Both the position numbers and the translations under genes were made by a program. A stretch of DNA of 13,020 nucleotides from Thermoflexales bacterium (GTDB lineage Bacteria; Chloroflexota; Anaerolineae; Fen-1058): contig JAFGFO010000093.1 of the NCBI GenBank assembly GCA_016931085.1, positions 1 through 13,020 on the forward strand, written 5' to 3'. This document shows, in pieces, positions 1 to 6,617 of this stretch (positions within the stretch are counted from its first letter, which is position 1; each line of letters begins with the position of its first letter). A model generated the notes under the pieces. The model was not told the DNA's origin. It saw nothing but the letters and a program-made list of their open reading frames with translations, and searched no databases.

Positions 1-408
1 GAGTTGATCAACCGGCTCACGCATCCCCGCTACGAGCACGAAAAGGAATACCTCGTCCACGTGCTCGGCCACCCTGACCAGGCCACGCTTTCTCACTGGC
101 GGCGCGGCGTGGACTTGCCCGACCTGGACGGCAAGACCCGCGACGGCGGGCGAACCGCGCCAGTTCAGGTGGAAATCGTGCGCTTCGAGCGCGACCCCAA
201 ATCGAGCCAAGACGGCGCCTGGCTGCGCGTGGTGATGCACGAGGGCCGCAAGCGCCAGATCCGGCGCGTGGCCAAGCTGCTCAAGCACCCGGTGCTGCAG
301 CTCGTGCGCGTGCGGATTGGGCCGCTGAAACTGGGCAAGCTCAGGCCCGGCCAGTGGCGCCATCTGGACACGCGCGAACGCCAGGAACTCTTGACGCCAA
401 GCTCGTGA
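1..408 (+). CDS. RsuA/RluB-family pseudouridine synthase, C-terminal part (5' truncated)
   Basis: This is the C-terminal ~135 residues of an enzyme that isomerises a specific uridine in rRNA to pseudouridine. The reading frame is open at the window edge, so the start, the N-terminal S4 domain and the catalytic aspartate motif lie outside. The visible part begins with NRLTHPRYEHEKEYLV, which is the 'THP..EKEY' stretch of the family. The conserved EGRKRQIRRV motif follows, then the usual tail HPVLQLVRVRIGPLKLGKL and a PGQWR segment. RsuA, RluB, RluE and RluF share these motifs, and the target cannot be told from this fragment. The stop at 406-408 lies 47 nt before the preferred start of the helicase. 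An in-frame GTG of the helicase overlaps the stop (GTGA at 405-408), so the two may be co-transcribed by accident of position. No functional link is known. Confidence 0.92.
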   Translation, partial: ELINRLTHPRYEHEKEYLVHVLGHPDQATLSHWRRGVDLPDLDGKTRDGGRTAPVQVEIVRFERDPKSSQDGAWLRVVMHEGRKRQIRRVAKLLKHPVLQLVRVRIGPLKLGKLRPGQWRHLDTRERQELLTPSS

Positions 409-455
409 TAAAGGGCTATCGGAATAGCCGCAATCAACAAGCCGCACCAGCAGAC

Positions 456-1850
456 ATGGCCGAAGCGCCTTACGCATACTTTCTGGGCGGGACGCTCGTC
501 CTGAATGGCGTGGATCGTCAGGCAGCGCCGCCACCGCCCTTTCGCTGGCTCAATGCCAAGTGGCGCTGCCCAGCCGTCCATTATCGCGCCATCCGCTCCT
601 GGTTGGTCCAACAAGGCGTCCGCAACACGATCCCGCGTTGGCACGAGCTGGCCCTCACGCTCTACGACGAACGAGAAGCACACAGCTATCAACGTGAAGC
701 GCTCGCCGCCTGGCTCGCCTCGGGCCGTTGGGGCAGCGTCGTCTTGCCCACCGGCGCGGGCAAGACCTTCCTGGCCTTACAAGCCATAGCTCACACGGCC
801 GCCAGCACCCTGGTCGTCGTGCCCACAGTCGACTTGCTGCACCAGTGGTACGCACGCCTGGAAAACGCCTTCCGCCTGCCCATCGGCGTCTGGTACGGGC
901 TTGAAAAGCAGGCCAAGCCGATCACGGTCACGACCTATCCAAGCGCCTGGGCACACGCCGAGGCCTTGGGCCACGAATTCAAGTTGATCATCTTTGACGA
1001 GATTCACCACCTGCCGGCGCCTACCTGGCACGAGATCGCCTTGATGTACGCCGCCCCCTGCCGCCTGGGGCTGACGGCCACCTACCCGGAGCCAAACGAT
1101 CTGTGGAGGCAAAATGAGCCTGACCCGGTCGCCTTGCTCGACGAGCTGGTGGGGCCGGTGGTCTACACCAAACGCATCGACGAGCTGAGCGGCGAGCAGT
1201 TGGCCAACTATCGCACCCAGCGCATCCGGGTGGAGCTGACAAGAGAGGAACGCGCCGCCTACGATGCCGCTCACGCCACCTACATCGGCTACGTGCGCGA
1301 GGCTCGCCTGCGCGAAAGTCACGGCCCGCGTTGGTGGGACGAGTTCACGCGACGCAGCGCCCGCGACGCCAAGGCACGCCAGGCCAAGGTGGCGGAAATA
1401 AAACTCAAGGAGATCGTGCACCAGGCGCAGGGCAAGTTGGAGATACTCGGTCACCTGCTGCGGGAGCACCGCGACCAGCAGATGCTGATCTTTACCGCCC
1501 ACAATCGTTTCGCCTACCAGGTGGCCCGCCGGCACCTCGTCCCCATCATCACTCACCAGACCACAGCCGCCGAGCGCAAGGCAGTCCTGGACAAGTTTCG
1601 GGCCGGCGAGTACAGGGCTATCGTGACCAGCAAGGTGCTCAACGAGGGGATTGACGTGCCGGAGGCCAAAGTGGCCGTGGTGTTGGGAGGCAGTGCCAGC
1701 GCCCGCGAGTACGTGCAGCGCCTGGGGCGCGTGCTGCGCAAGCGCGGCAACCAGCAGGCGGTACTGTACGAAGTCATCGCCCGCGGCACTGTGGACGAGG
1801 GCATCGCCCAGCGGCGCCGGCCAATGGGCTCACCGACGCCGCAACTATGA
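456..1850 (+). CDS. XPB/SSL2-like superfamily 2 DEAD/DEAH-box helicase
   Basis: This 464-aa protein is a superfamily 2 ATP-dependent nucleic-acid helicase or translocase of the SSL2/XPB group (COG1061-like). An N-terminal domain of about 75 residues (AYFLGGTLVLNGV...FRW..AKWRCPAVHYRAIR) precedes the motor. Motor motifs seen are the Q-motif region YQREAL (~78-83), Walker A PTGAGKT (98-104), Walker B/motif II DEIH (181-184), motif III TAT (207-209), LIFTAHN, TSKVLNEGIDVPEA in the second RecA fold, and motif VI QRLGRVLRK (421-429). The position after TAT, usually proline, is tyrosine. I chose the ATG at 456 because the family domain begins right after it. In-frame GTGs at 354 and 405 would extend into the synthase gene, and no start has a clear ribosome site. 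The protein ends PMGSPTPQL just after the arginine-rich QRRR, so the tail is short. Bacterial members are often tied to DNA repair, but the role here is unknown. Confidence 0.9.
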   Translation: MAEAPYAYFLGGTLVLNGVDRQAAPPPPFRWLNAKWRCPAVHYRAIRSWLVQQGVRNTIPRWHELALTLYDEREAHSYQREALAAWLASGRWGSVVLPTGAGKTFLALQAIAHTAASTLVVVPTVDLLHQWYARLENAFRLPIGVWYGLEKQAKPITVTTYPSAWAHAEALGHEFKLIIFDEIHHLPAPTWHEIALMYAAPCRLGLTATYPEPNDLWRQNEPDPVALLDELVGPVVYTKRIDELSGEQLANYRTQRIRVELTREERAAYDAAHATYIGYVREARLRESHGPRWWDEFTRRSARDAKARQAKVAEIKLKEIVHQAQGKLEILGHLLREHRDQQMLIFTAHNRFAYQVARRHLVPIITHQTTAAERKAVLDKFRAGEYRAIVTSKVLNEGIDVPEAKVAVVLGGSASAREYVQRLGRVLRKRGNQQAVLYEVIARGTVDEGIAQRRRPMGSPTPQL

Positions 1851-1890
1851 TGGACTACCTAAAGCCTCTATACTTGCACTTCAGAGCGAA

Positions 1891-2020
1891 ACTAGCAGGC
1901 TGTCGGAGAGAGCGTTTTGTAGGGCGGCTTTCTACGCCAAAAGCGTCCTGCAGATAGCCGCCGCGCCTGTGGCAGGTATGGAAACCTGCCCTACGGGCGT
2001 CTCTCCGACAAGCTCCTAGT
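1891..2020. repeat. MITE-like palindromic element, locus 1, with terminal inverted repeats
   Basis: This non-coding element fills the gap between the convergent helicase and ABC ATPase genes. Its ends are 21-bp terminal inverted repeats (1891-1911 and the reverse complement of 2000-2020). They match at 18 of 21 positions by hand comparison, share the core TGTCGGAGAGA and begin ACTAG. Inside are two facing copies of a hairpin unit. One is 1919-1962 (GTAGGG, stem GGCGGCT/AGCCGCC, with about 21 nt inserted in the loop). The other is 1971-1994 (stem GGCAGGT/ACCTGCC, ending CCCTAC). The element ends on the first base of the reverse-complemented TGA stop of the ATPase gene. It has no coding capacity, so it would have to be mobilised in trans if it moves. 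It could also act as a two-way transcript end, although no clear run of U follows the stems. Confidence 0.75.
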
Positions 2021-2862
2021 CAGGCAGCCCCAGTCACACGCTCAATCAGGCGGTGCATGACCTCACGCTCGGGGGGAGAAAGCAGCTCCAAGCCCTCGCC
2101 GCTCAACAGCGCCTTGCCCAAGTCCGAGCGGGCCAGCACCTTGAGATCCTCGGTGTAGGTATCCCCGACGATATCCTCGTCAACCAGCCTGCCGTCTTGC
2201 ATCATCAGGATGCGGTGCGTGCGCCGCGCCACGCTCGGGTCGTGCGTGACCAGCATGATCGTCGCGCCATGCTGGCTGTTAAGCGTTTCCAATACCTTCA
2301 TCACCTCGTCGCCGCTGACGCTGTCGAGGTTGCCGGTAGGCTCGTCGGCCAGCACGAGGGTGGGATTATTGGCCAGGGCGCGCGCGATGGCCACTTTTTG
2401 CCGCTGGCCGCCCGACAGTTGGCTGGGCAGATGGTGAGTGCGCCCGTCCATCCCCACCATCTCGAGCAGCTCTTGGGCCCGCTTGCGCCGTGCCCGCCCC
2501 CGCAGTCCCTGTCCCTGCATGGGCACCTCGACATTTTCGGCGGCCGTCAGGGTTGGGATCAAGTTGTGCAACTGGAACACGAAACCCACCGTGCGGGCGC
2601 GAAAACGATCCAGGTTGCGCAGCTTGCCCATGTCTTGCCCATTGATAATTACCTGGCCCGAGCTGGGCTTGTCCAGCGCGCCAAGCATGTTGAGCAAGGT
2701 TGATTTGCCCGAGCCACTCGGTCCCATGACTGCCACGAACTCGCCGGCGTGGATGCGGAAACTCACCCCATCCAGCGCGTGCACCTGGGCCACGTGATTG
2801 CTGCCGTAAATCTTGGTCAGCTTGATCGCTTCGACAACGACCTTTTGAGTAGATGTATCCAT
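2020..2862 (-). CDS. ABC transporter ATPase, MacB/LolD type
   Basis: This 280-aa nucleotide-binding subunit powers the neighbouring FtsX/MacB-type permease at the inner face of the membrane. It shows Walker [10 protein letters not shown] (47-55), Q-loop Q97 in [17 protein letters not shown], signature LSGGQ (149-153), Walker [13 protein letters not shown] (from ~169) and switch histidine H207 in VTHDP. The phrases FQ.HNLIP.LTA.ENVE and [10 protein letters not shown] are typical of the LolD/MacB/FtsE-like branch. About 50 residues follow the core and end near RVTGAA, longer than the ~230 aa of LolD. I prefer the ATG at 2862 because GGAAGG lies 4 nt upstream. An ATG at 2874 would add four residues. 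The fusion-protein gene ends only 27 nt upstream, so it is the last gene of a permease-fusion protein-ATPase operon. The substrate is unknown. Confidence 0.95.
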   Translation of the reverse strand: MDTSTQKVVVEAIKLTKIYGSNHVAQVHALDGVSFRIHAGEFVAVMGPSGSGKSTLLNMLGALDKPSSGQVIINGQDMGKLRNLDRFRARTVGFVFQLHNLIPTLTAAENVEVPMQGQGLRGRARRKRAQELLEMVGMDGRTHHLPSQLSGGQRQKVAIARALANNPTLVLADEPTGNLDSVSGDEVMKVLETLNSQHGATIMLVTHDPSVARRTHRILMMQDGRLVDEDIVGDTYTEDLKVLARSDLGKALLSGEGLELLSPPEREVMHRLIERVTGAA

Positions 2863-2866
2863 ACGA

Positions 2867-2872
2867 CCTTCC
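2867..2872 (-). promoter_or_regulatory. Ribosome binding site of the ABC ATPase gene
   Basis: GGAAGG on the minus strand lies 4 nt before the ATG at 2862. The upstream in-frame ATG at 2874 has no comparable motif and overlaps this site, so the shorter start is favoured. Confidence 0.6.
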
Positions 2873-2889
2873 ATATTACGTTTTACGTC

Positions 2890-4044
2890 CTACTCCACCT
2901 GCACGTCGACGAAAGCCGTCATACCCCAGCGCAAAGCCGGGTGTTTTTCTTCCAATTCGACCCACACCAGGTAGTTCACCCCGCTCTGGCCTGGCGTGGA
3001 CATGGGCGCTATGCGCATCACCTTGCCGGCCATGCTCACGTCCTTCAAGGCATCAAACGTCACCTTGACAGGCTGGCCCTCACTCACGCGCGCCACGTCC
3101 AACTCGCTCAAATCGGTCACTTCGACTCGCAGCGTGTCAAGCTCACCCAGGATCGCGAGCGCCTGGCCTGGGGCCAACCACTCGCCCTGGCGAACCATCA
3201 CCGCCCCCAACGTGCCGTCGAAAGGCGCTGCCAGGACAAGCTTGGGCAACTGCCCCTTGGCTGTATCCACAGCAACCTGGGCCTGCGCGACGCCAGCCTC
3301 GGCCACAGCGATCTGCTCGCGAGTCGCGCCGGCCTTGACCAGGTCGAGCTGAGCCTGGGCCTGAGCGACCTGGGCCTGGGCCGCCGCCACGTTGGCTTGG
3401 GCGGCATCTCGTTCATTCTGGGTCGCGCCGGCCTTCACCTGCTGAAGGCGTTTCTCGGCCGCGGCATAGTCCTTCTTGGCAGCCTCCAGCGCGAAGCGCA
3501 GCTCTTCCTCCATCCAGCCACCAATTTCGTCCACGCGATCATAATTATCTTGGGCCGCTTTGCGCTGGGTAAAGGCAGCCGCCAGGGCAGCGTCGGCGGC
3601 GGCGATGTCTGCCGCGCGCGATCCAGCCTGCAACTGGCGCAACTGGGCCTCGGCGCCGGCCTGGGCTGCCTCGGCTGACTTGACAGCTTGCTCGGCGGCA
3701 GCTATCTCACCCGGCTGTGGCCCGGCCTTGAGCTGCGCCAACTGGGCCTGGGCGACGGCCAGCGCCGCCTCAGCCTGCGTGACAACCGCCTCGGCGTCGG
3801 TGTCGTCGAGTTGAGCCAACACATCACCCGCCTTGACCGCGTCGCCCATCTGCACGCGCAGATCCACCAACTGTCCGCCGCCTTGAAAACTAAGCGTCGC
3901 CCACTGCTCCGGCACCAGCTTGCCCGAAGCTGACACGACCGGCGGTATGTCTTGAGTGATAGGCTCCGGCGTCGGCGTCGGAGCCTGTCCACACGCCGCC
4001 AGCACCACGACCAACGCGACCATAAAGATGCTTGTATGCTTCAT
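2890..4044 (-). CDS. Lipoprotein membrane fusion protein, HlyD/MacA-like adaptor
   Basis: This 384-aa periplasmic or extracytoplasmic adaptor belongs to an ABC exporter. Residues 1-18 are a lipoprotein signal peptide (MKHTS, a hydrophobic run, lipobox LAAC with C18), followed by a flexible TPTPEP linker. A first half-lipoyl/barrel-sandwich strand set (~38-80, VQMGDAVKAGDVLAQLDD) leads into a long alanine/glutamine-rich alpha-hairpin (~85-265). The second half, LAAPFDGTLGAVMVRQGEWL (~272-290), closes the sandwich. A beta-barrel and a membrane-proximal region (to ~382) complete the HlyD/MacA order. The hairpin has four copies of a [KQ]AG turn at ~106, 139, 204 and 237, each starting another helical segment. 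AGGAG lies 8 nt before the ATG at 4044, which favours this start over the in-frame GTG at 4050, where the spacing would be 2 nt. It sits between permease and ATPase genes, as expected for a MacA-like partner. Partner specificity is unknown. Confidence 0.92.
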   Translation of the reverse strand: MKHTSIFMVALVVVLAACGQAPTPTPEPITQDIPPVVSASGKLVPEQWATLSFQGGGQLVDLRVQMGDAVKAGDVLAQLDDTDAEAVVTQAEAALAVAQAQLAQLKAGPQPGEIAAAEQAVKSAEAAQAGAEAQLRQLQAGSRAADIAAADAALAAAFTQRKAAQDNYDRVDEIGGWMEEELRFALEAAKKDYAAAEKRLQQVKAGATQNERDAAQANVAAAQAQVAQAQAQLDLVKAGATREQIAVAEAGVAQAQVAVDTAKGQLPKLVLAAPFDGTLGAVMVRQGEWLAPGQALAILGELDTLRVEVTDLSELDVARVSEGQPVKVTFDALKDVSMAGKVMRIAPMSTPGQSGVNYLVWVELEEKHPALRWGMTAFVDVQVE

Positions 4045-4052
4045 TGCCACTT

Positions 4053-4057
4053 CTCCT
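4053..4057 (-). promoter_or_regulatory. Ribosome binding site of the fusion protein gene
   Basis: AGGAG on the minus strand is 8 nt from the ATG at 4044, against 2 nt from the in-frame GTG at 4050. The site starts just 4 nt after the right foot of the hairpin at 4062-4081, so the stem is the last structure a ribosome meets before the start. Confidence 0.7.
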
Positions 4058-4061
4058 ATGC

Positions 4062-4185
4062 GGCAGGTATGGATACCTGCCCTACGACGCTGACTGTAGG
4101 GCGGCTTTCCATAGCCGCCATCTTCGGCAGGTATGGCCCCGTCTCACGCTCCACGCGAGCGGGGCCACAGGAAAACCTGCCCTAC
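4062..4185. repeat. Three-hairpin repeat cluster, locus 2
   Basis: This cluster lies inside the transporter operon, between the permease stop and the fusion-protein start. It holds three units of the same hairpin family as locus 1. Unit 4062-4085 has stem GGCAGGTAT/ATACCTGCC and ends CCCTAC. Unit 4096-4119 starts GTAGGG and has stem GGCGGCT/AGCCGCC. Unit 4126-4185 has stem GGCAGGT/ACCTGCC, with about 36 nt extra in the loop. That extra piece itself forms GGCCCCG/CGGGGCC with an inner CGCTC/GAGCG. The CTA of the last unit's CCCTAC end is, on the minus strand, the TAG stop codon of the permease gene. No terminal inverted repeat of the locus 1 type was found. Possible roles are mRNA stabilisation, partial termination or tuning of the stoichiometry of the operon products. 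Confidence 0.8.
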
Positions 4186-6476
4186 TCATAACGCAGCGCC
4201 TCCACCGGACTGAGCTGGGCCGCGCGCCAGGCGGGATACAAACCGCCGACAGCTCCCAATCCAGCCGCAATAATCACGATCCGCACAAACAAGTTCGGCG
4301 TAAATGCCACAATCAACCACTCGCCCCAGCCTGGGATTCGCCGCATCAGCGCGCCCAAGATCACCGACATGACGATGCTGGCCAAAACGCCGATCAGACT
4401 GAGCGCCAACGACTCTTTGAGCACCATCACCAGCACACGCAACTTGCGCCAGCCCAACGCGCGCAGCGTGCCGATCTCGCGCGTGCGCTCGAACACGCTC
4501 ATCACCATCGTGTTCATCATGCTGATCCCACCCACGAGAATGGCCAGCGCGCCGATCGCCCCCATCATCGTGTACATGGTTTGCATATCGGGCAGGGTCT
4601 CGACAAATTCGCTGGAGGCGGCGACCTCCACCTCCGAAATGTGGGCATTGATCTGCCGTGCAATCGCTTCGGCCTGCTGGGGGTCATTGACCTTGATGCC
4701 GTACAAGGTCACCTGGCGCGGCTTGCCCAGCAAGGACTGGGCATCACGGGTTGAAATCACCCCCCCGCTTTCTTCCCACGATAGGCCCGTTTCATAGAGT
4801 CCCACGACCCGAAAGCCCACTTCTCCCAGGCGCAGCACGTCACCCACATTCACCTTGAGCGTATCAGCCGCCGCCCGACCCAGGATCACCTCGCGATTGC
4901 CCACCAGGCCCCGCCCATGCACGATCTTGAAATGACTGATCGCCGGCTCGTGCGGGGCATAACCCATAACGATAAAGAACGGGATCTCGTTTGTCTCCAG
5001 CATCACCACACCGATAACTATGCCAGATACACTCTTTACACCCGGCAGCGCGGCAACCTGCCGGCCGACCCGCTCGTCAATGGCACTGTAGCCCATGTCC
5101 GCCGCGCCCGCCTGGCGCGCCACCAGGTCTATATCGCTGGCGCCAATCATGCCGCTAAATTCGCGCACCATCCCATCTGTCATGCCGTTGAGCAGCAAGA
5201 TCGCCGTCAAGCCCATGCTGATCCCCACGACCGTCAGCGCTGTGCGCCCGCGAGCACGCCACAACGAGCGCAGGGTTTCAGAACCCAACATTAACTTGCC
5301 GGCCCGCTCCTGGCTGCCCCGCAGGTGCTTGACCTTGATCTCCCGCGACCTCGATCCGATGCCCGCCCCACCCTCGTAGCGCATCGCCTCGACCGGCATC
5401 AGTTGTGAGGCCCACCAGGCCGGGTAAATCCCCCCCACCCCTCCCAGCACGATCGCCGTGCCCATCGCCTGCCCCAGCAATGGCAAGGTAAGCTGCCCTT
5501 GCAAAAAAGCCATGGCCGGACTGCGGGTCATCGGCCCAATCAACGCCGCGCCGGCGGCGCAGCCGAGCAAGCCGCCTACCACACCCAGGGCAACACTTTC
5601 AGTCAACACCATGACCAACACCCGCCAGCGTCCCCAGCCTACCGCCCGCAGCGTGCCGATTTCGCGCGTGCGCTCAAAGGTGCTCATCATCACCGTGTTG
5701 GTCATGCCAACTCCGCCAATGACAATGGCCAACAGCGCAATCCCCCAGGCAAAACCCTGCATCATGCTGACCATCTGCTGTTGGTCGGCCACCTGGCCCG
5801 ATTGCGACACGGCCAGGCGAGGGAACTGGCGCTCTATGCGGGCACGCACGCGTTCGGCCTGGCGCGCGTCCTTGAGCTTGATCTGCACCGCACCCACCTG
5901 GCGGTGCTTTTGAAGCAATTGCTGAGCATCGGCCAGCGAGATCACCGCCGCCGCGTCCTCAAAACCACTGCCGGTTTCGTAAATACCGGCCACGCGAAAG
6001 GCGCCGCCGGTGACTCGCAGCGTGTCGCCAACGGTCAACTTTAACGCATCGGCTGCCTGGCCCCCCAACAATATCTCACGGCTGCCTGGCCGGCTTCCCA
6101 GGCTGTGCCCTTCGACAATTTTGAAACGCTCGATCGCAAAGCCGGCCGGGTCATAGCCAAAGATGAAAAAATAAGGCATTCCTGGCGCCATGACGTTGCC
6201 GACGATCATTCCCGTGACCGCGCGCACGCCTGGCAGCGCTGCCACTTGGTCAATCACATCCTCGTCCACGCTGCTCAGGGTGATGTCGTAGGAGCCTTTT
6301 TGCATGACAGTCAGGTCGGCCCCGCTGCCGGAAAACATGGAGGCATAGCCTGATCGCAGCCCCTCGCCCATCGCCCCCAAGGCCACAATTGTCGCCACCC
6401 CCACGGCGATGCCAGACACCGTCAGCAAAGTGCGTGTCTTGCGGTGAGTCAGGTTTCTCAAGATTTGAGTCAACAT
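4182..6476 (-). CDS. Tandem-duplicated MacB/FtsX-type ABC permease (two units in one chain)
   Basis: This 764-aa inner-membrane permease looks like two complete MacB/FtsX units fused head to tail. Unit 1 (~1-368) has predicted TM helices near 15-35, 243-263, 288-312 and 335-355, with a large extracytoplasmic MacB-like domain between the first two. Unit 2 (~395-764) repeats this with TMs near 412-430, 638-656, 683-708 and 728-748. Matching signatures are FERTREIGTLRA.GW (268-281 and 662-676), LVMVL.ES.AL and the end of each unit, PVEA.RYE. Most MacB/LolC/LolE subunits are a single ~400-aa unit that dimerises, so this chain probably supplies both halves of the channel. Its cytoplasmic partner is the ATPase at 2020-2862. 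The ATG at 6476 has only a weak GGG about 9 nt upstream. A perfect sigma70-type promoter lies upstream, and its stop codon is part of a hairpin repeat. The substrate is unknown. Confidence 0.93.
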   Translation of the reverse strand: MLTQILRNLTHRKTRTLLTVSGIAVGVATIVALGAMGEGLRSGYASMFSGSGADLTVMQKGSYDITLSSVDEDVIDQVAALPGVRAVTGMIVGNVMAPGMPYFFIFGYDPAGFAIERFKIVEGHSLGSRPGSREILLGGQAADALKLTVGDTLRVTGGAFRVAGIYETGSGFEDAAAVISLADAQQLLQKHRQVGAVQIKLKDARQAERVRARIERQFPRLAVSQSGQVADQQQMVSMMQGFAWGIALLAIVIGGVGMTNTVMMSTFERTREIGTLRAVGWGRWRVLVMVLTESVALGVVGGLLGCAAGAALIGPMTRSPAMAFLQGQLTLPLLGQAMGTAIVLGGVGGIYPAWWASQLMPVEAMRYEGGAGIGSRSREIKVKHLRGSQERAGKLMLGSETLRSLWRARGRTALTVVGISMGLTAILLLNGMTDGMVREFSGMIGASDIDLVARQAGAADMGYSAIDERVGRQVAALPGVKSVSGIVIGVVMLETNEIPFFIVMGYAPHEPAISHFKIVHGRGLVGNREVILGRAAADTLKVNVGDVLRLGEVGFRVVGLYETGLSWEESGGVISTRDAQSLLGKPRQVTLYGIKVNDPQQAEAIARQINAHISEVEVAASSEFVETLPDMQTMYTMMGAIGALAILVGGISMMNTMVMSVFERTREIGTLRALGWRKLRVLVMVLKESLALSLIGVLASIVMSVILGALMRRIPGWGEWLIVAFTPNLFVRIVIIAAGLGAVGGLYPAWRAAQLSPVEALRYE

Positions 6477-6496
6477 GGTTTTACCCAGTCAGAAAA

Positions 6497-6524
6497 TTAG
6501 GCGTTAGCTCTATAACTACGCTAA
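6497..6524. promoter_or_regulatory. Imperfect palindrome at the transporter transcription start
   Basis: TTAGGCGTTAG (6497-6507) and CTACGCTAA (6516-6524) are an imperfect inverted pair around an AT-rich centre. Their reverse-complement match is TTAG.CGT.AG with two one-base bulges. It starts 3 nt after the -10 box and covers the predicted start of transcription. It could be an operator for a repressor or a 5' stem in the leader. No known operator was recognised. Confidence 0.35.
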
Positions 6525-6526
6525 TC

Positions 6527-6555
6527 ATTATAATACAAGAGCGTGGTTTTGTCAA
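6527..6555 (-). promoter_or_regulatory. Consensus sigma70-type promoter of the transporter operon
   Basis: On the minus strand a perfect -35 TTGACA (6550-6555) is separated by 17 bp from a perfect -10 TATAAT (6527-6532). Transcription would start near 6520, giving a leader of about 44 nt before the permease ATG at 6476. Such a complete match with ideal spacing is rare and suggests strong, mostly constitutive or repressor-controlled expression. It separates the transporter genes from the upstream kinase/regulator genes, although read-through from those is also possible. Confidence 0.85.
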
Positions 6556-6570
6556 GAGGGAAAGAGCAAG

Positions 6571-6610
6571 GCAAATCTGCAAGCTGGCAAGTCAGCAAAG
6601 CGGCAAATCA
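6571..6610. repeat. Five 8-bp direct repeats upstream of the promoter
   Basis: Five consecutive octamers begin at 6571, 6579, 6587, 6595 and 6603. All start GCAA, and the consensus is close to GCAARTCR. A degenerate AGCAAG precedes them and GACGTGCG follows. The array begins 15 bp upstream of the -35 box of the transporter promoter. It may be a short tandem repeat of the kind scattered in some bacterial genomes, or a binding site array for a regulator. An 8-bp period does not put repeats on one face of the helix as the ~10-11-bp sites of PhoB-like regulators do. Confidence 0.6.
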
Positions 6611-6617
6611 GACGTGC

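Noticed and set aside
354..455. Extended N-terminus of the helicase from the GTG at 354 or 405
   Set aside because: The family-like domain starts just after the ATG at 456. The extension overlaps the synthase coding region, and no ribosome site supports it, although the 405 GTG cannot be excluded.
456..1850. Helicase as part of a phage-defence island
   Set aside because: SSL2-like helicases do occur in some defence loci, but here no nuclease, methylase or other defence gene is adjacent. The neighbours are a pseudouridine synthase and a transporter operon.
1800..1890. Frameshift at the helicase C-terminus
   Set aside because: The tail after QRRR is short and unlike the core, but all motor motifs are complete. 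No reading frame downstream continues with recognisable family sequence.
2749..3678. Plus-strand open frame of 309 codons opposite the ATPase and fusion-protein genes
   Set aside because: It crosses the intergenic gap of two well-supported minus-strand genes. Its content mirrors the alanine-rich coiled coil on the other strand.
4062..4185. Riboswitch or classical intrinsic terminator
   Set aside because: No run of U follows any stem on the minus strand. The same hairpins occur at gene ends elsewhere, so a ligand-sensing leader is unlikely.
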